From positions 62,001 through 126,000 of the forward strand of contig JAIUOD010000004.1 of the NCBI GenBank assembly GCA_020161405.1: DNA of 64,000 nt, in the 5' to 3' direction. Of the stretch, positions 46,662 to 56,187 are shown piece after piece (position 1 is the stretch's first letter; each line of letters starts with the position of its first letter). This DNA is from Pseudomonadota bacterium (GTDB lineage: Bacteria > Pseudomonadota > Alphaproteobacteria > Caulobacterales > Aquidulcibacteraceae). The position numbers and the translations under genes were made by a program. Under the pieces are notes generated by a model. The model was given only the letters and a program-made list of their open reading frames with translations. It was not told the origin of the DNA and made no database searches.

Positions 46662-49600
46662 CTAGATAATTCCCAAATCATCTTCGTCAAAGCCAGCCAT
46701 TGGGGCTTCAACTAATTCAACATTCATACCCAAAGAGCGCATCTCTTTGACCAATACGTTGAATGATTCAGGGATACCAGCATCGAATTTATCTTCGCCG
46801 CGTGCAATAGCTTCATAAACTTTTGTACGACCAGCAACGTCATCCGACTTAACTGTAAGCATCTCTTGAAGGGTGTAAGCTGCACCATAAGCTTCAAGTG
46901 CCCAGACCTCCATCTCACCGAAGCGCTGACCACCGAATTGAGCTTTACCGCCCAATGGCTGTTGCGTAACAAGTGAATATGGACCGATTGAACGGGCGTG
47001 AATTTTGTCATCAACAAGGTGGTGAAGTTTCAACATATAAATGTAACCAACGGTTACTTCACGGCTGAAGGCTTCGCCTGTGCGACCATCATATAGAGTT
47101 GATTGACCATGCTCTTTATTGCCAGTTTTCGCAAGATAATGACGAATGTCACTTTCTTTTGCACCGTCAAATACAGGCGTTGCAATCGGAACACCTTTTG
47201 CAAGGTTTTCACCCAAGGTAATCAATTCTTCGTCAGAAGTTGGAAGCTCTTGGTCTTCGCCATAGATATCTTTCAAAGTTGCGATATATTGATCTTTTTG
47301 GCCAGCACGTTGATATGCTTCTAATGCTTCAGTTACTTGTTTACCAAGACCTGCGCATGCCCAACCAAGGTGGGTTTCAAGAATCTGACCAACGTTCATA
47401 CGTGACGGAACGCCTAGTGGGTTCAACACGATATCAACATATGTACCATCTTCAAGGAATGGCATGTCTTCAATTGGGTTGATGCGAGAAATCACACCTT
47501 TATTCCCGTGACGACCCGCCATTTTATCACCAGGTTGAAGTTTGCGTTTAACCGCAACAAACACTTTAACAACTTTCATCACACCAGGAAGAAGGTCATC
47601 ACCTTGTTTACATTTTTCAACTTTATCTTCAAAACGTGAATCCAATTCGCGTTTTGATGAATCATATTGTGATTTAATCGCTTCGATTTCAGCCATTACA
47701 GCTTCGTCTGAAAGCGCAAATTGCCACCATTGACCTTTAGAGAATTGACGCAAATCATCTTCCGAGATTTTGCCACCACTAAAGCCTTTAGGGCCAGAAA
47801 CAGCATCCGCACCAGTTAGGATTTCTTTCATACGACCGTAAATGTTACGTTCAAGAATTGCCAACTCGTCATCGCGGTCTTTTGCCAATTGTTCGATTTC
47901 TTCGCGCTCAATTTGTTTTGCACGTTGATCTTTTTCAACGCCATGACGATTGAAAACGCGAACCTCAACAACAGTACCAGAAACGCCCGGCGGAACCTTC
48001 ATAGAAGTATCACGAACGTCAGAAGCTTTTTCACCGAAAATTGCACGAAGAAGTTTTTCTTCTGGCGTCATTGGGGTTTCGCCTTTTGGCGTAACTTTAC
48101 CAACCAAGATGTCACCAGGATTAACTTCGGCACCAATTGCAACGATACCAGCCTCATCAAGGTTACGAAGTGCTTCTTCACCAACGTTTGGAATATCGCG
48201 GGTAATTTCTTCAGGGCCTAATTTAGTATCACGCGCTGAAACTTCGAATTCTTCAAGGTGGATTGATGTGAAAACGTCATCGCGAACGATACGTTCTGAA
48301 ATCAGGATACTATCCTCGAAATTGTAACCATTCCACGGCATGAATGCCACAAGAACGTTACGACCCAAAGCCAATTCACCCAAATCAGTTGATGGACCAT
48401 CAGCAATAATGTCACCAGCTTTAACTTCATCGCCAACTTTCACCAATGGGCGTTGGTTGATACAAGTATTTTGGTTAGAGCGTTGGAATTTCATCAAACG
48501 ATAAATATCAACACCAGGTTTAGTTGGGTCAGTTTCAGCAGTTGCACGAATAACGATACGTGTACCGTCGATTTGTTCAACAATACCAGTACGGCGGGCA
48601 ACGATTGTTGCACCTGAATCGCGCGCAACAACGGCTTCCATGCCAGTACCAACAAGCGGCGCTTCGGCGCGGACCAAAGGAACGGCTTGGCGTTGCATGT
48701 TTGAACCCATCAATGCACGGTTCGCGTCATCGTTTTCCAAGAATGGAATAAGTGCCGCAGCAACCGAAACCACCTGTTTAGGCGAAACGTCCATAAGGTT
48801 TACATCACCTCTGTGCGCCATTGTCGCCTCACCGGCTTCGCGTGCCTCTAGAAGTTCTTCTTCTAGATTTCCTTCTTTATCAACAATCGAATTGGCCTGT
48901 GCGATTGTGTATTTCGCTTCGTCCATTGCAGAAAGATAAACAACTTCGTCTTGAAGTTTGCCATTTTCTACTTTGCGATATGGGCTTTCGATAAAGCCAT
49001 ATTTGTTTACACGCGCAAATGTCGCCAATGAGTTGATAAGACCGATATTCGGACCCTCTGGTGTCTCAATCGGGCAGATACGACCATAGTGAGTGATATG
49101 AACGTCGCGAACCTCAAAGCCCGCACGTTCACGTGTCAAACCACCAGGGCCCAATGCCGATAGACGACGTTTATGGGTAATTTCTGAAAGTGGGTTGGTT
49201 TGGTCCATAAATTGTGACAATTGCGAAGAACCAAAGAATTCACGAACCGATGCCGTAACAGGTTTTGAGTTAATCAAATCGTTTGGCATAACAGTATAGA
49301 TTTCGATTGAACCCATACGCTCTTTGATTGTACGTTCCATACGCGTCAAACCGATGCGATATTGATTTTCCATCAATTCACCAACCGAACGAACGCGGCG
49401 ATTTCCAAGGTTATCGATATCGTCAATCTCGCCTTTGCCATCACGTAGGTCGTGAATAACGCGCAAGATTTGAATTACATCTTCTTTGCGAAGAACGCGA
49501 ACTTCATCATCACACTCAAGGCCAAGACGTGAATTCATTTTCACGCGGCCAACATTTGACAAATCATAACGTTCTTTTTCAAAGAATAATGAATTGAACA

Positions 49601-50783
49601 TTGCCTCAGCTGTGTCTTGGGTTGGCGGCTCACCAGGGCGCATAACACGGTAAATATCGGTTAATGCACCAACGCGGCTGTCATTTTTGTCAAGCGCAAG
49701 AGTGTTACGAATCCAAGGGCCAGTATTTTGACCATCGATTGCAAGAACATCAATTTCTTCAATGCCCGCATTTTTCATGTCAACCAATGCAACATGGGTA
49801 ATTTCATCACCAGCTTCGATGAAGATTTCACCAGTTTCAGGGTTTACATGGTCAAACGCAGCATAACGACCAATTAGATCTTCATCAGCAACCAAAAGTG
49901 CATTCACGCCTTCTTCAGCAAGTTTGTTTGCCGCACGTGCAGAAATTTTTGCACCAGCTTTGGCAATAACTTTGCCAGTTGCCGCATCAATCAAATCAGC
50001 ATTTGGTTTTTCACCACGCCATTGTTCTGGCAAATATGGTTTTGACCAACCATCTTTATTTTTAGAATAAGTGATTGATTTATAGAATGTTGAAAGAATT
50101 TCTTCAGGCGTTAAACCAAGTGCCAATAACATAGAAGTTGCAGGCAATTTACGTTTACGGTCGATACGAACGTTAATTACGTCTTTGGCATCAAATTCAA
50201 AATCAAGCCATGAACCGCGATAAGGAATAACGCGCGCCGCAAACAATAATTTACCAGACGAATGGGTTTTACCTTTATCATGGTCAAAGAACACACCAGG
50301 TGATCTATGCATTTGCGATACGATTACACGCTCTGTACCATTTACGATGAAAGTTCCTTTGTCAGTCATCAAAGGAATTTCGCCCATATAAACATCTTGC
50401 TCTTTGATGTCTTTGATAAGGTGAACCGCCTGCTCGCCGCCTTCTGGGTCAACTTCGAAAGTTACCAAACGAAGTTTAACTTTCAAAGGTGCAGCGAATG
50501 TTAAATCACGACGGATACATTCATCAACGTCGAATTTAGGACGCTCGAACTCATAAGAAACATATTCTAAAGTTGCGCGGTTTTGGGTATCTTTGATTGG
50601 GAAAACCGAACGGAAAACAGCCTCTATACCCTCATCTTTGCGGGCATTAGGTTCTGCGTCCATTTGTAAGAATTGATCATATGAAGATTTTTGAACTTCA
50701 ATTAGGTTTGGCATTGTAACTGTTTCAACAATTTTACCAAACGATTTACGAATACGTTTTTTGCCTGTGAACGACAACGTCAT
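46662..50783 (-). CDS. rpoB: DNA-directed RNA polymerase subunit beta
   Basis: Catalytic RNA polymerase subunit of 1373 residues. The rifampicin region [20 protein letters not shown] and [18 protein letters not shown] (about 515-560) has the residues of sensitive enzymes. The C-terminal [21 protein letters not shown] is intact. In most relatives it follows rplL within a few hundred bases; here about 1.8 kb of retron-like DNA separates the rplL terminator from rpoB, so a promoter for rpoBC must lie inside that stretch or in the 270 bases before rpoB. Confidence 0.99.
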   Translation of the reverse strand: MTLSFTGKKRIRKSFGKIVETVTMPNLIEVQKSSYDQFLQMDAEPNARKDEGIEAVFRSVFPIKDTQNRATLEYVSYEFERPKFDVDECIRRDLTFAAPLKVKLRLVTFEVDPEGGEQAVHLIKDIKEQDVYMGEIPLMTDKGTFIVNGTERVIVSQMHRSPGVFFDHDKGKTHSSGKLLFAARVIPYRGSWLDFEFDAKDVINVRIDRKRKLPATSMLLALGLTPEEILSTFYKSITYSKNKDGWSKPYLPEQWRGEKPNADLIDAATGKVIAKAGAKISARAANKLAEEGVNALLVADEDLIGRYAAFDHVNPETGEIFIEAGDEITHVALVDMKNAGIEEIDVLAIDGQNTGPWIRNTLALDKNDSRVGALTDIYRVMRPGEPPTQDTAEAMFNSLFFEKERYDLSNVGRVKMNSRLGLECDDEVRVLRKEDVIQILRVIHDLRDGKGEIDDIDNLGNRRVRSVGELMENQYRIGLTRMERTIKERMGSIEIYTVMPNDLINSKPVTASVREFFGSSQLSQFMDQTNPLSEITHKRRLSALGPGGLTRERAGFEVRDVHITHYGRICPIETPEGPNIGLINSLATFARVNKYGFIESPYRKVENGKLQDEVVYLSAMDEAKYTIAQANSIVDKEGNLEEELLEAREAGEATMAHRGDVNLMDVSPKQVVSVAAALIPFLENDDANRALMGSNMQRQAVPLVRAEAPLVGTGMEAVVARDSGATIVARRTGIVEQIDGTRIVIRATAETDPTKPGVDIYRLMKFQRSNQNTCINQRPLVKVGDEVKAGDIIADGPSTDLGELALGRNVLVAFMPWNGYNFEDSILISERIVRDDVFTSIHLEEFEVSARDTKLGPEEITRDIPNVGEEALRNLDEAGIVAIGAEVNPGDILVGKVTPKGETPMTPEEKLLRAIFGEKASDVRDTSMKVPPGVSGTVVEVRVFNRHGVEKDQRAKQIEREEIEQLAKDRDDELAILERNIYGRMKEILTGADAVSGPKGFSGGKISEDDLRQFSKGQWWQFALSDEAVMAEIEAIKSQYDSSKRELDSRFEDKVEKCKQGDDLLPGVMKVVKVFVAVKRKLQPGDKMAGRHGNKGVISRINPIEDMPFLEDGTYVDIVLNPLGVPSRMNVGQILETHLGWACAGLGKQVTEALEAYQRAGQKDQYIATLKDIYGEDQELPTSDEELITLGENLAKGVPIATPVFDGAKESDIRHYLAKTGNKEHGQSTLYDGRTGEAFSREVTVGYIYMLKLHHLVDDKIHARSIGPYSLVTQQPLGGKAQFGGQRFGEMEVWALEAYGAAYTLQEMLTVKSDDVAGRTKVYEAIARGEDKFDAGIPESFNVLVKEMRSLGMNVELVEAPMAGFDEDDLGII

Positions 50784-51053
50784 CGTGTATTCCTTATTTT
50801 ACGCCAAATTAAATTCAGCTTATAATGATTTGAAAAATAACAATATTTACATTCTATAGCGCGGCAATTCCGGGCGACTGAACCCAATCTTGGCCACCGT
50901 AAACAATAGACGCAAAATTGACCCATACCAAAAAGCATGAGTCAACATTCGTCCTGAATCAGTCAGACAAGTGTGTTCTTATAGGAATTGGTGGGATTTG
51001 TGAAGGGGGAGATTGCAGGAATATTTCAATACCATAACAAACGACTGCGAGCA

Positions 51054-51938
51054 TCAAATATTATAGCTTTCAATTTGAGTCTTTTGGGCTACTCGGCCAC
51101 TAATTTGCCTCACAATGTAATCTCTTTCTTTCTGAGTTTTACACTTGCTAAACGAACTTTTTGCCAACCTTAGTTTGAAGTGCTGTCGGTTTGGAAGCTT
51201 TATTTGATTGCCTTCGACAATAACCCCAGTAATTTCTGCCGCCTTATTTACAAAGCCACGCTCTTTTCTTAGGCTTATAGATAGTCCAAATTTACTAATA
51301 ACGGATTTAATTTGAGATATAGCGCGCAAAGAAAACGACACCCCTGAAACCGTTATGTCATCTACATAAATTGTTAGCTTGCATCCATTTTCAATTGCTA
51401 TTTTGTTAATAATATTCCACATATCAGAATACGCATAATAAGCCAAAATTGGGCTGCAAGGGCTACCTTGAGGCAAATGCCCTTGGAAAGTGCTTACTTT
51501 AGTCAAAATAGCCGCAACATCTCTTGGACATTGTAAGATTTTATTAAAAAACCAAAATACCCTTTCCGCACGGCAAGAAGGAAAAAAATCTTCAATGTCT
51601 AATAGGTAAAACTGCTTTGACCCTCTATGTACTGCCGCATTCATGACATAAGATTTGTTTTTCGCAGGCGAAATAACATAATCTGGCGTCTCAATTCTAT
51701 ATAACAATTCGGCTATTCTTTTCTGAACAACCTTTAACCTGTCGAATGGCGCCTCAATCAAACGTTCGCCGCCGCTCTTTTTCGGCTCATTCCAACATTT
51801 GTATTTTTCATCATTTTTTGTAAAGTGCTGCAATCCATCTTCAGACAAAAACAACAATTCAGATAATTTTTTTGGCGAAGGCAACCTAAACAATCTGCTC
51901 TGATGCATTTTATGAAATTTTAATTTCTTTGCAGACAT
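51054..51938 (-). CDS. Retron-type reverse transcriptase
   Basis: RNA-directed DNA polymerase that would make msDNA from the adjoining RNA. The 294-residue protein has the palm motifs FYLLDIEDFFPSC (110-122), LPQGSPCSP (155-163) and YVDD (191-194). The retron-specific NAxxH motif is present as NAAVH (100-104), and ITG (236-238) stands where retron enzymes have VTG, which contacts the RNA. No maturase or endonuclease domain is present, so it is not a group II intron protein. YVDD instead of YADD is a mild variant. It starts one base after the XRE gene stop and is the last gene of the unit. Confidence 0.9.
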   Translation of the reverse strand: MSAKKLKFHKMHQSRLFRLPSPKKLSELLFLSEDGLQHFTKNDEKYKCWNEPKKSGGERLIEAPFDRLKVVQKRIAELLYRIETPDYVISPAKNKSYVMNAAVHRGSKQFYLLDIEDFFPSCRAERVFWFFNKILQCPRDVAAILTKVSTFQGHLPQGSPCSPILAYYAYSDMWNIINKIAIENGCKLTIYVDDITVSGVSFSLRAISQIKSVISKFGLSISLRKERGFVNKAAEITGVIVEGNQIKLPNRQHFKLRLAKSSFSKCKTQKERDYIVRQISGRVAQKTQIESYNI

Positions 51939-51939
51939 A

Positions 51940-52242
51940 TTAATTAGTCTTTTCTTCGATTAGTTGCAAAAACTGAATTACTTTTGAAGCAATCGCATTC
52001 CTCGCTTTTTCGCCAATCGATTCGTCTGTTTTCGTGCCACCGAGATTTTCCGAAAAAAACATTATTGAAGATATTGGTATTTTGAAAAATTCGCTGTATT
52101 TCTTAATAACGTCAAGAGATGGAGTTCTATTACCGTTTTCAAGTTCAGAAACGTATGAACGCGAAACATCAAGACGTTCAGCAAGTTCTACTTGCTTTAA
52201 ATCGTGAAACACACGCAATAACCTAAGAGTTTCTGATAACAT
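51940..52242 (-). CDS. XRE family helix-turn-helix protein of the retron
   Basis: The 100-residue product has a Cro/C1-type HTH at residues 5-60 (RVFHDLKQVELAERLDVSRSYVSELENG, then TPSLDVIKKYSEFF) followed by a 35-residue helical tail. It could repress the unit or be a partner of the RT; some retron groups do carry an HTH protein. It lies one base before the RT gene and 43 bases after the small protein gene. Its ATG follows AGGAAA. Confidence 0.88.
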   Translation of the reverse strand: MLSETLRLLRVFHDLKQVELAERLDVSRSYVSELENGNRTPSLDVIKKYSEFFKIPISSIMFFSENLGGTKTDESIGEKARNAIASKVIQFLQLIEEKTN

Positions 52243-52285
52243 TTTTATTTCCTATTGAATAAGTTCATACAAAAGGGCTAGCGAC

Positions 52286-52456
52286 TTACCAATCTTCGTT
52301 ATTCCAAATACGATAAATAAATCGTATTAAACTATAAATCAGTGGCCCCAACCGTAGGAGCCCACGAACAAGGAACTTAGACCGTAGCCACTTTGGCCAT
52401 CTTTTTTCCTTATCGCTTTGTCGCCGCTGCTGTGATTCAATGTTATTAGAAGTCAT
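52286..52456 (-). CDS. 56-residue basic hydrophobic protein, candidate retron effector
   Basis: The longest frame here runs further upstream, but the credible start is the ATG at 52456: GGAGAAG lies 5 bases before it, and the upstream codons fall inside the predicted ncRNA. The product begins polar (TSNNIESQQRRQSDKEKRW) and ends with a basic, Leu/Ile-rich helix (FLVRGLLRLGPLIYSLIRFIY, given in part) and a WNNEDW tail. That shape suits a membrane-active toxin or a small membrane effector. I do not know the family. It sits between the ncRNA and the XRE gene. Confidence 0.65.
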   Translation of the reverse strand: MTSNNIESQQRRQSDKEKRWPKWLRSKFLVRGLLRLGPLIYSLIRFIYRIWNNEDW

Positions 52457-52470
52457 ATTACTTCTCCTCT

Positions 52471-52659
52471 GGGTTGCTCTCACCTGAATTGATGAGATGT
52501 CTTCGCCAACCCAAAGACGGACACAACAGCTTCGCCATCCTGTACCTGACACGTCCAGTCTTCGGACGTGTCTGCTTAGCGCCTCGGTAACACTCTCTCG
52601 AGTCTCACCTTTTCGCAGCAAGCGGAAGGGAATTTCCCCACAGATTGCTTTCGCAACCC
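52471..52659 (-). ncRNA. Candidate retron msr-msd RNA
   Basis: GGGTTGC at 52659-52653 and GCAACCC at 52477-52471 (minus-strand reading) form a 7-bp inverted repeat that would serve as a1/a2. Between them the sequence is much richer in G and C than the genome and folds well: a perfect 9-bp hairpin GACACGTCC/GGACGTGTC (52572-52548), then a GTCTT/AAGAC hairpin and a TCTCA/TGAGA hairpin near a2. An AAAGC just after a1 could hold the branching G. The length, 189 bases, and the place before the RT operon fit retrons. The exact branch point and msDNA end are not known. Confidence 0.65.
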
Positions 52660-52662
52660 TAA

Positions 52663-52830
52663 GATTTAGAAGACTTTTACTTCCAAGATTCCAATGAAAC
52701 CTTTGAATGTGCCCCTTATACTATTGATTCGCTAATTCAGCAAGAAGAATTCACTCATAGTGAATTAATTTCACATATTACTAACCTTAATCAGAAAAAA
52801 CCCCGCACTGGCAACCAATGCGGGGTTTAA
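52663..52830 (+). pseudogene. Possible gene remnant between retron RNA and rplL terminator
   Basis: On the plus strand one frame stays open for 55 codons after a TAA at 52660, with protein-like composition (DFYFQDSNETFECAPY, then IQQEEFTHSELISHITNLN), but lacks a start and ends by running through the rplL terminator. It begins exactly at the a1 end of the retron RNA. It may be the cut 3' end of an older gene or chance in AT-rich DNA. Confidence 0.2.
52798..52828 (-). terminator. Terminator after rplL
   Basis: On the minus strand AACCCCGCA pairs with TGCGGGGTT round an 11-base loop and is followed by a T-run. It starts 24 bases past the rplL stop. With the retron beyond it, it would set rpoBC apart from rplJL. 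Confidence 0.85.
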
Positions 52831-52851
52831 TTTTTTACGTAAAAAATAAAA

Positions 52852-53226
52852 CTATTTAAGTTCTACTTTTGCGCCAGCTTTTTCAAGTTGTTCTTTCAAT
52901 TTGCCAGCTTCGTCTTTAGATACACCTTCTTTAACTGGTTTAGGTGCAGCTTCAACTAGGTCTTTAGCTTCTTTCAAGCCAAGGCCAGTGATTGCGCGAA
53001 CTTCTTTGATCACTTCGATTTTCTTGTCGCCAGCAGCAGCAAGAACAACAGTGAATTCAGTTTGCTCTTCAGCAGCAGCAGCAGGTGCAGCGCCAGCAAC
53101 AGCAGCAACAGCAACAGGCGCAGCAGCAGAAACGCCCCATTTTTCTTCAAGCATTTTTGAAAGTTCAGCAGCTTCAAGAACAGTCAACGCAGACAATTCT
53201 TCAACGATTTTAGCTAGATCAGCCAT
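52852..53226 (-). CDS. rplL: 50S ribosomal protein L7/L12
   Basis: Acidic stalk protein that recruits translation factors. The 124-residue sequence has the N-terminal dimerisation helix pair ([20 protein letters not shown]), an Ala-rich hinge at 34-54, and the globular domain with [24 protein letters not shown] (quoted as [19 protein letters not shown]). Full length. It follows rplJ by 51 bases and is followed by a strong terminator and the retron in place of rpoB. Confidence 0.98.
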   Translation of the reverse strand: MADLAKIVEELSALTVLEAAELSKMLEEKWGVSAAAPVAVAAVAGAAPAAAAEEQTEFTVVLAAAGDKKIEVIKEVRAITGLGLKEAKDLVEAAPKPVKEGVSKDEAGKLKEQLEKAGAKVELK

Positions 53227-53277
53227 TTTAATATTTCCTATAATTTAAATAATATACAAAAGCGAAATTAACGATTT

Positions 53278-53793
53278 TTACGCAGCGTCTTTGGTTGCAT
53301 AAGCATTGAATACGCGAGCAAGTTGAGCAGCAGGTGCTTGTGTAATTGATGCCAATTTCGAAGCAGGTGCTTGAAGTAGGCCAACAATTTTGCCACGTAG
53401 TTCGTCCAAAGAAGGCAAAGTTGCAAGAGCTTGTACACCAGCAGTGTCCAAAACAGTTGCGCCCATGAAACCGCCAGTAATTTTGAGAGCATCAAATTTC
53501 TTAGCGAAATCAGCCATAACTTTCGGTGCCGCAGTTGCGTCAACTGAATATGCAATAGCTGTTGGGCCGGTCAAAAGTTCATGAGAGGCTTCGCCTTCAT
53601 GTCCTTGTAACGCAATCCTTGCAAGGCGGTTTTTAACCACCTTTACGCCCGCCCCGACTTTAGCAGCCTCAAGGCGAAGGTTCGTTAAATCCGCAACGGT
53701 AAGGCCAGCATAGTGCGCAAACACTACAACTGAATTTTCGGCGAATAAGCCTTTAAGCTCTTCGACTACTTGTGCTTTTTCTGCACGATCCAT
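53278..53793 (-). CDS. rplJ: 50S ribosomal protein L10
   Basis: Stalk base protein that binds 23S rRNA and carries L7/L12 dimers. The 171-residue protein has the N-terminal RNA-binding part (FAENSVVVFAHYAGLTVADLTNLR, in part, and KVVKNRLARIAL) and a C-terminal helix for L12 binding. It also represses its own operon by binding the leader RNA found upstream. ATG 53793 is preceded by AAGGAG. Confidence 0.97.
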   Translation of the reverse strand: MDRAEKAQVVEELKGLFAENSVVVFAHYAGLTVADLTNLRLEAAKVGAGVKVVKNRLARIALQGHEGEASHELLTGPTAIAYSVDATAAPKVMADFAKKFDALKITGGFMGATVLDTAGVQALATLPSLDELRGKIVGLLQAPASKLASITQAPAAQLARVFNAYATKDAA

Positions 53794-53861
53794 TACGGTC
53801 TCCTTAGGTTAAGTTTTGGGACAATTCCCAAAACCGATTTTGCGAAGCCCTTTTTAAAAAT

Positions 53862-54095
53862 AAAAAAAGCCCCACGGTGAATCTGCCGTTGGGACGAAAA
53901 CCTTCGCAAAGCATCGCTTTGTTCATATTTTCATTCCCATCATACTTAGAAAATTAAGCCAAGGGCTTAATTTGTCTCTTCGCCTTATCCAAAAAGTCTA
54001 CAACTTTTTGGGGCTCATCGCGGGCCACAGCCTTAACGATGGAGAAAAACTAACCTTGACATCTAAGGTCTCGGACAGGTGCCTCCTAAGAGGCT
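53862..54095 (-). promoter_or_regulatory. L10 leader RNA upstream of rplJL
   Basis: The 335 bases between rplA and rplJ hold no gene. On the minus strand they include a CC-TCTTAGGAGGCACCTGTCCGAGA-like entry (54095-54068), a CCAAAAAGT/ACTTTTTGG hairpin and a distal CCCAACGG/CCGTGGGG hairpin followed by seven T (53895-53862), which would be the attenuator. The place and features fit the L10 autoregulatory leader of the rplJL operon. Confidence 0.65.
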
Positions 54096-54099
54096 TTAA

Positions 54100-54119
54100 G
54101 GGGGCAGTTTCCCGCCCCC
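54100..54119 (-). terminator. Hairpin just after rplA
   Basis: GGGGGC and GCCCCC pair with an 8-base loop, 9 bases past the rplA stop. The T-run after it is short (TT), so it may act as a weak terminator or a 3'-end stabiliser for the rplKA message. Confidence 0.55.
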
Positions 54120-54128
54120 AAAAACTTG

Positions 54129-54830
54129 TTAAGCAGCGTTAATTGCTGATGAAGTATCAACTTTAACGCCAGGGCCCATTGTTGAAGACAATGCAACGCC
54201 ACGTACATAAGTACCTTTTGCGCCAGCTGGTTTTGCTTTTACCAAAGCGTCAACCAATGCGCGGGCATTTTGTACCAATGCTTCTTCGGTGAAAGAAACT
54301 TTACCGATACCAGCATGGATAATACCTGCTTTTTCAACACGGAATTCAACGGCGCCGCCTTTTGAATCTTTAACCGCAGTTGCAACATCCATAGTAACTG
54401 TTCCAACTTTTGGATTTGGCATAAGGCCGCGTGGACCCAATACTTTACCCAAACGGCCAACAATTGCCATCATATCAGGGGTTGCGATTACACGGTCAAA
54501 GTCATTACGACCACCTTGCATTTCTTCCATAAGGTCTTCTGCACCAACGATATCAGCACCAGCAGCTTTAGCTTCATCAGCTTTTGCACCGCGTGCAAAT
54601 ACTGCAACGCGAACGTCACGGCCAGTACCATTTGGAAGGTTACATACGCCACGAACCATTTGATCGGCATATTTAGGTTCAACACCCAAATTAACCGCTA
54701 AATCAACTGTTTCGTCAAATTTTGCTTTTGCATTTGCTTTTACCAAAGCAATTGCTTCTTCAACAGTGTGAAGTTTTTCGCTATCAATAGCCGCACGAGC
54801 AGCAGCCAAGCGTTTTCCAATTTTCGCCAT
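54129..54830 (-). CDS. rplA: 50S ribosomal protein L1
   Basis: Protein of the L1 stalk that helps E-site tRNA leave the ribosome. The 233-residue sequence shows [21 protein letters not shown] near residue 40, the domain II core [28 protein letters not shown] (given as [13 protein letters not shown]) and the C-terminal [15 protein letters not shown]. It follows rplK by 11 bases. Confidence 0.98.
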   Translation of the reverse strand: MAKIGKRLAAARAAIDSEKLHTVEEAIALVKANAKAKFDETVDLAVNLGVEPKYADQMVRGVCNLPNGTGRDVRVAVFARGAKADEAKAAGADIVGAEDLMEEMQGGRNDFDRVIATPDMMAIVGRLGKVLGPRGLMPNPKVGTVTMDVATAVKDSKGGAVEFRVEKAGIIHAGIGKVSFTEEALVQNARALVDALVKAKPAGAKGTYVRGVALSSTMGPGVKVDTSSAINAA

Positions 54831-54841
54831 CTTACTACCCC

Positions 54842-55270
54842 TTAGTCTTTAACTTCTAAGCCCATTGAACGCGCAGAACCAGCAATAATTTTAGTTGCTT
54901 GTTCTAAATCAGTTGCGTTCAAATCAACCATTTTCTTTTGTGCGATTTCGCGGCATTGAGCCATAGTAACCGAACCAAATTTATCACGTGAAGGCTTAGT
55001 TGCGCCTTTAGAAACGCCAGCCGCTTTTTTCAAATAATAAGATGCAGGTGCAGTCTTAATTTCGAAAGTGAAGCTTTTATCTTGATAATAAGTGATTACG
55101 GTTGGGCACGGTGTGCCTTTTTCCATTTCTTGTGTCTTAGCATTGAAACCTTTGCAGAATTCCATAATGTTAAGACCGCGTTGACCCAAAGCTGGACCAA
55201 TCGGAGGTGCTGGTTTTGCTTCACCAGACATAATCTCGAGCTTGATTTGCCCAAGTATCTTCTTTGCCAT
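54842..55270 (-). CDS. rplK: 50S ribosomal protein L11
   Basis: Ribosomal protein of the GTPase-associated centre. The 142-residue product has the N-terminal Pro-rich thiostrepton-site region [21 protein letters not shown] and the C-terminal RNA-binding domain with [14 protein letters not shown]. The [14 protein letters not shown] run and length are diagnostic. It is 114 bases downstream of nusG. Confidence 0.98.
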   Translation of the reverse strand: MAKKILGQIKLEIMSGEAKPAPPIGPALGQRGLNIMEFCKGFNAKTQEMEKGTPCPTVITYYQDKSFTFEIKTAPASYYLKKAAGVSKGATKPSRDKFGSVTMAQCREIAQKKMVDLNATDLEQATKIIAGSARSMGLEVKD

Positions 55271-55384
55271 GTGTTCACTCCAATATGCCGATTAAGGCAT
55301 TTGAGTTTAGTGGTGCGAAGCCAACTGGACTTCATTGCTTCTACCACGGGTTAAGTTCCCAACAAAGTTGAGAACGACGAAAAC

Positions 55385-55930
55385 CTAGCTCAATTTTTGA
55401 ACTTGGTTGAATTCCATATCTACTGGCGTTGCGCGTCCGAAAATTGAAACCGCAACCTTTAAACGCTCTTTTGCATTATCAACTTCTTCAACCACACCTT
55501 CGAATGATTGGAAGTGCCCCTCGATAACACGAACTTTTTCACCAACTTCGAATGTGATTTGCGCTTTAGGGCGTGTAACACCTTCTTCAACTTGGTTAAG
55601 AATTGCATCAACTTCACGCTGCGGAACAGGAACAGGGCGTTTGCCATGATCCGAACCAAGGAAGCCAGTAACTTTCGGGGTTTCTTTGATAAGGTGATAA
55701 GTATCATCATCCATTACCATTTTCACCAAAACATAACCAGGGAAGAAACGACGTTCTGAAACGCGTTTTTTACCGCGTACAACTTCGGTTACTTCCTCAC
55801 ACGGAACATCAATACGCTCAATCTTATCAGAGAGCCCTTTTAATGCCGCACCTTCTTTAATAGATTCAGCGACCTTCTTCTCAAAATTTGAGTAGGCATG
55901 AACAATATACCATTTAGCTGCACTTGTCAT
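55385..55930 (-). CDS. nusG: Transcription termination/antitermination protein NusG
   Basis: RNA polymerase-bound factor that links transcription to Rho and to the ribosome. The 181-residue protein has the NGN domain (KWYIVHAYSNFEKKVAESI, FPGYVLVKM, about residues 6-110) and the KOW domain (FEVGEKVRVIEGHFQSFEGVV, about 125-150). The gene follows secE by 14 bases in the standard secE-nusG-rplKA order. Confidence 0.98.
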   Translation of the reverse strand: MTSAAKWYIVHAYSNFEKKVAESIKEGAALKGLSDKIERIDVPCEEVTEVVRGKKRVSERRFFPGYVLVKMVMDDDTYHLIKETPKVTGFLGSDHGKRPVPVPQREVDAILNQVEEGVTRPKAQITFEVGEKVRVIEGHFQSFEGVVEEVDNAKERLKVAVSIFGRATPVDMEFNQVQKLS

Positions 55931-55944
55931 TTTAACACCAAATC

Positions 55945-56181
55945 CTATTTACCAATATTTGTCGCCATACTCAAAAGAGCACCAACGCCAGTTTTCATAA
56001 TCACGTCTGCAAAATAAAAGAATGCCGCCGCAATAATAACCATTACAAAAGTCATTATAGATGAAGTTTGAACCTCACCTCTTGTTGCCCATGTCACTTT
56101 ACGCGCTTCTGAACGCACATCTTGGATAAATTGACCAAGATTTGCTTTTTTTGGCGCGGGTTTAGTATTTTCTTCGCTCAT
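55945..56181 (-). CDS. secE: Preprotein translocase subunit SecE
   Basis: Short SecE of 78 residues with one membrane segment. The amphipathic helix QFIQDVRSEARKVTWATRGEV and the tryptophan in KVTWAT are diagnostic, and the hydrophobic segment SIMTFVMVIIAAAFFYFADVI crosses the inner membrane beside SecY. I chose ATG 56181; a TTG lies two codons earlier. No clear ribosome site. Confidence 0.95.
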   Translation of the reverse strand: MSEENTKPAPKKANLGQFIQDVRSEARKVTWATRGEVQTSSIMTFVMVIIAAAFFYFADVIMKTGVGALLSMATNIGK

Positions 56182-56187
56182 TTTCAA

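Larger units (their letters stand above)
51054..52659 (-). mobile_element. Probable complete retron (ncRNA, small protein, XRE regulator, RT)
   Basis: Four parts lie in order on the minus strand: candidate msr-msd RNA (52659-52471), a 56-residue protein (52456-52286), an XRE-type regulator (52242-51940) and the reverse transcriptase (51938-51054). All face the same way as the surrounding rplL and rpoB. The unit has no integrase or transposase and no obvious flanking repeats. Retrons are known to be anti-phage systems in which msDNA and RT hold an effector in check. I cannot assign it to a published retron type with certainty. Confidence 0.8.

Noticed and set aside
50988..51173. Plus-strand frame overlapping the RT gene
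   Set aside because: It crosses the stop of the RT on the opposite strand and has no ribosome site or family likeness.
51054..51938. RT as part of a group II intron
   Set aside because: No maturase or endonuclease domain and the NAxxH motif is that of retrons; no domain V-like sequence downstream that I can see.
52497..52697. Plus-strand frame of 66 codons over the retron RNA
   Set aside because: It runs across structured, GC-rich bases and both hairpin arms; no start signal.
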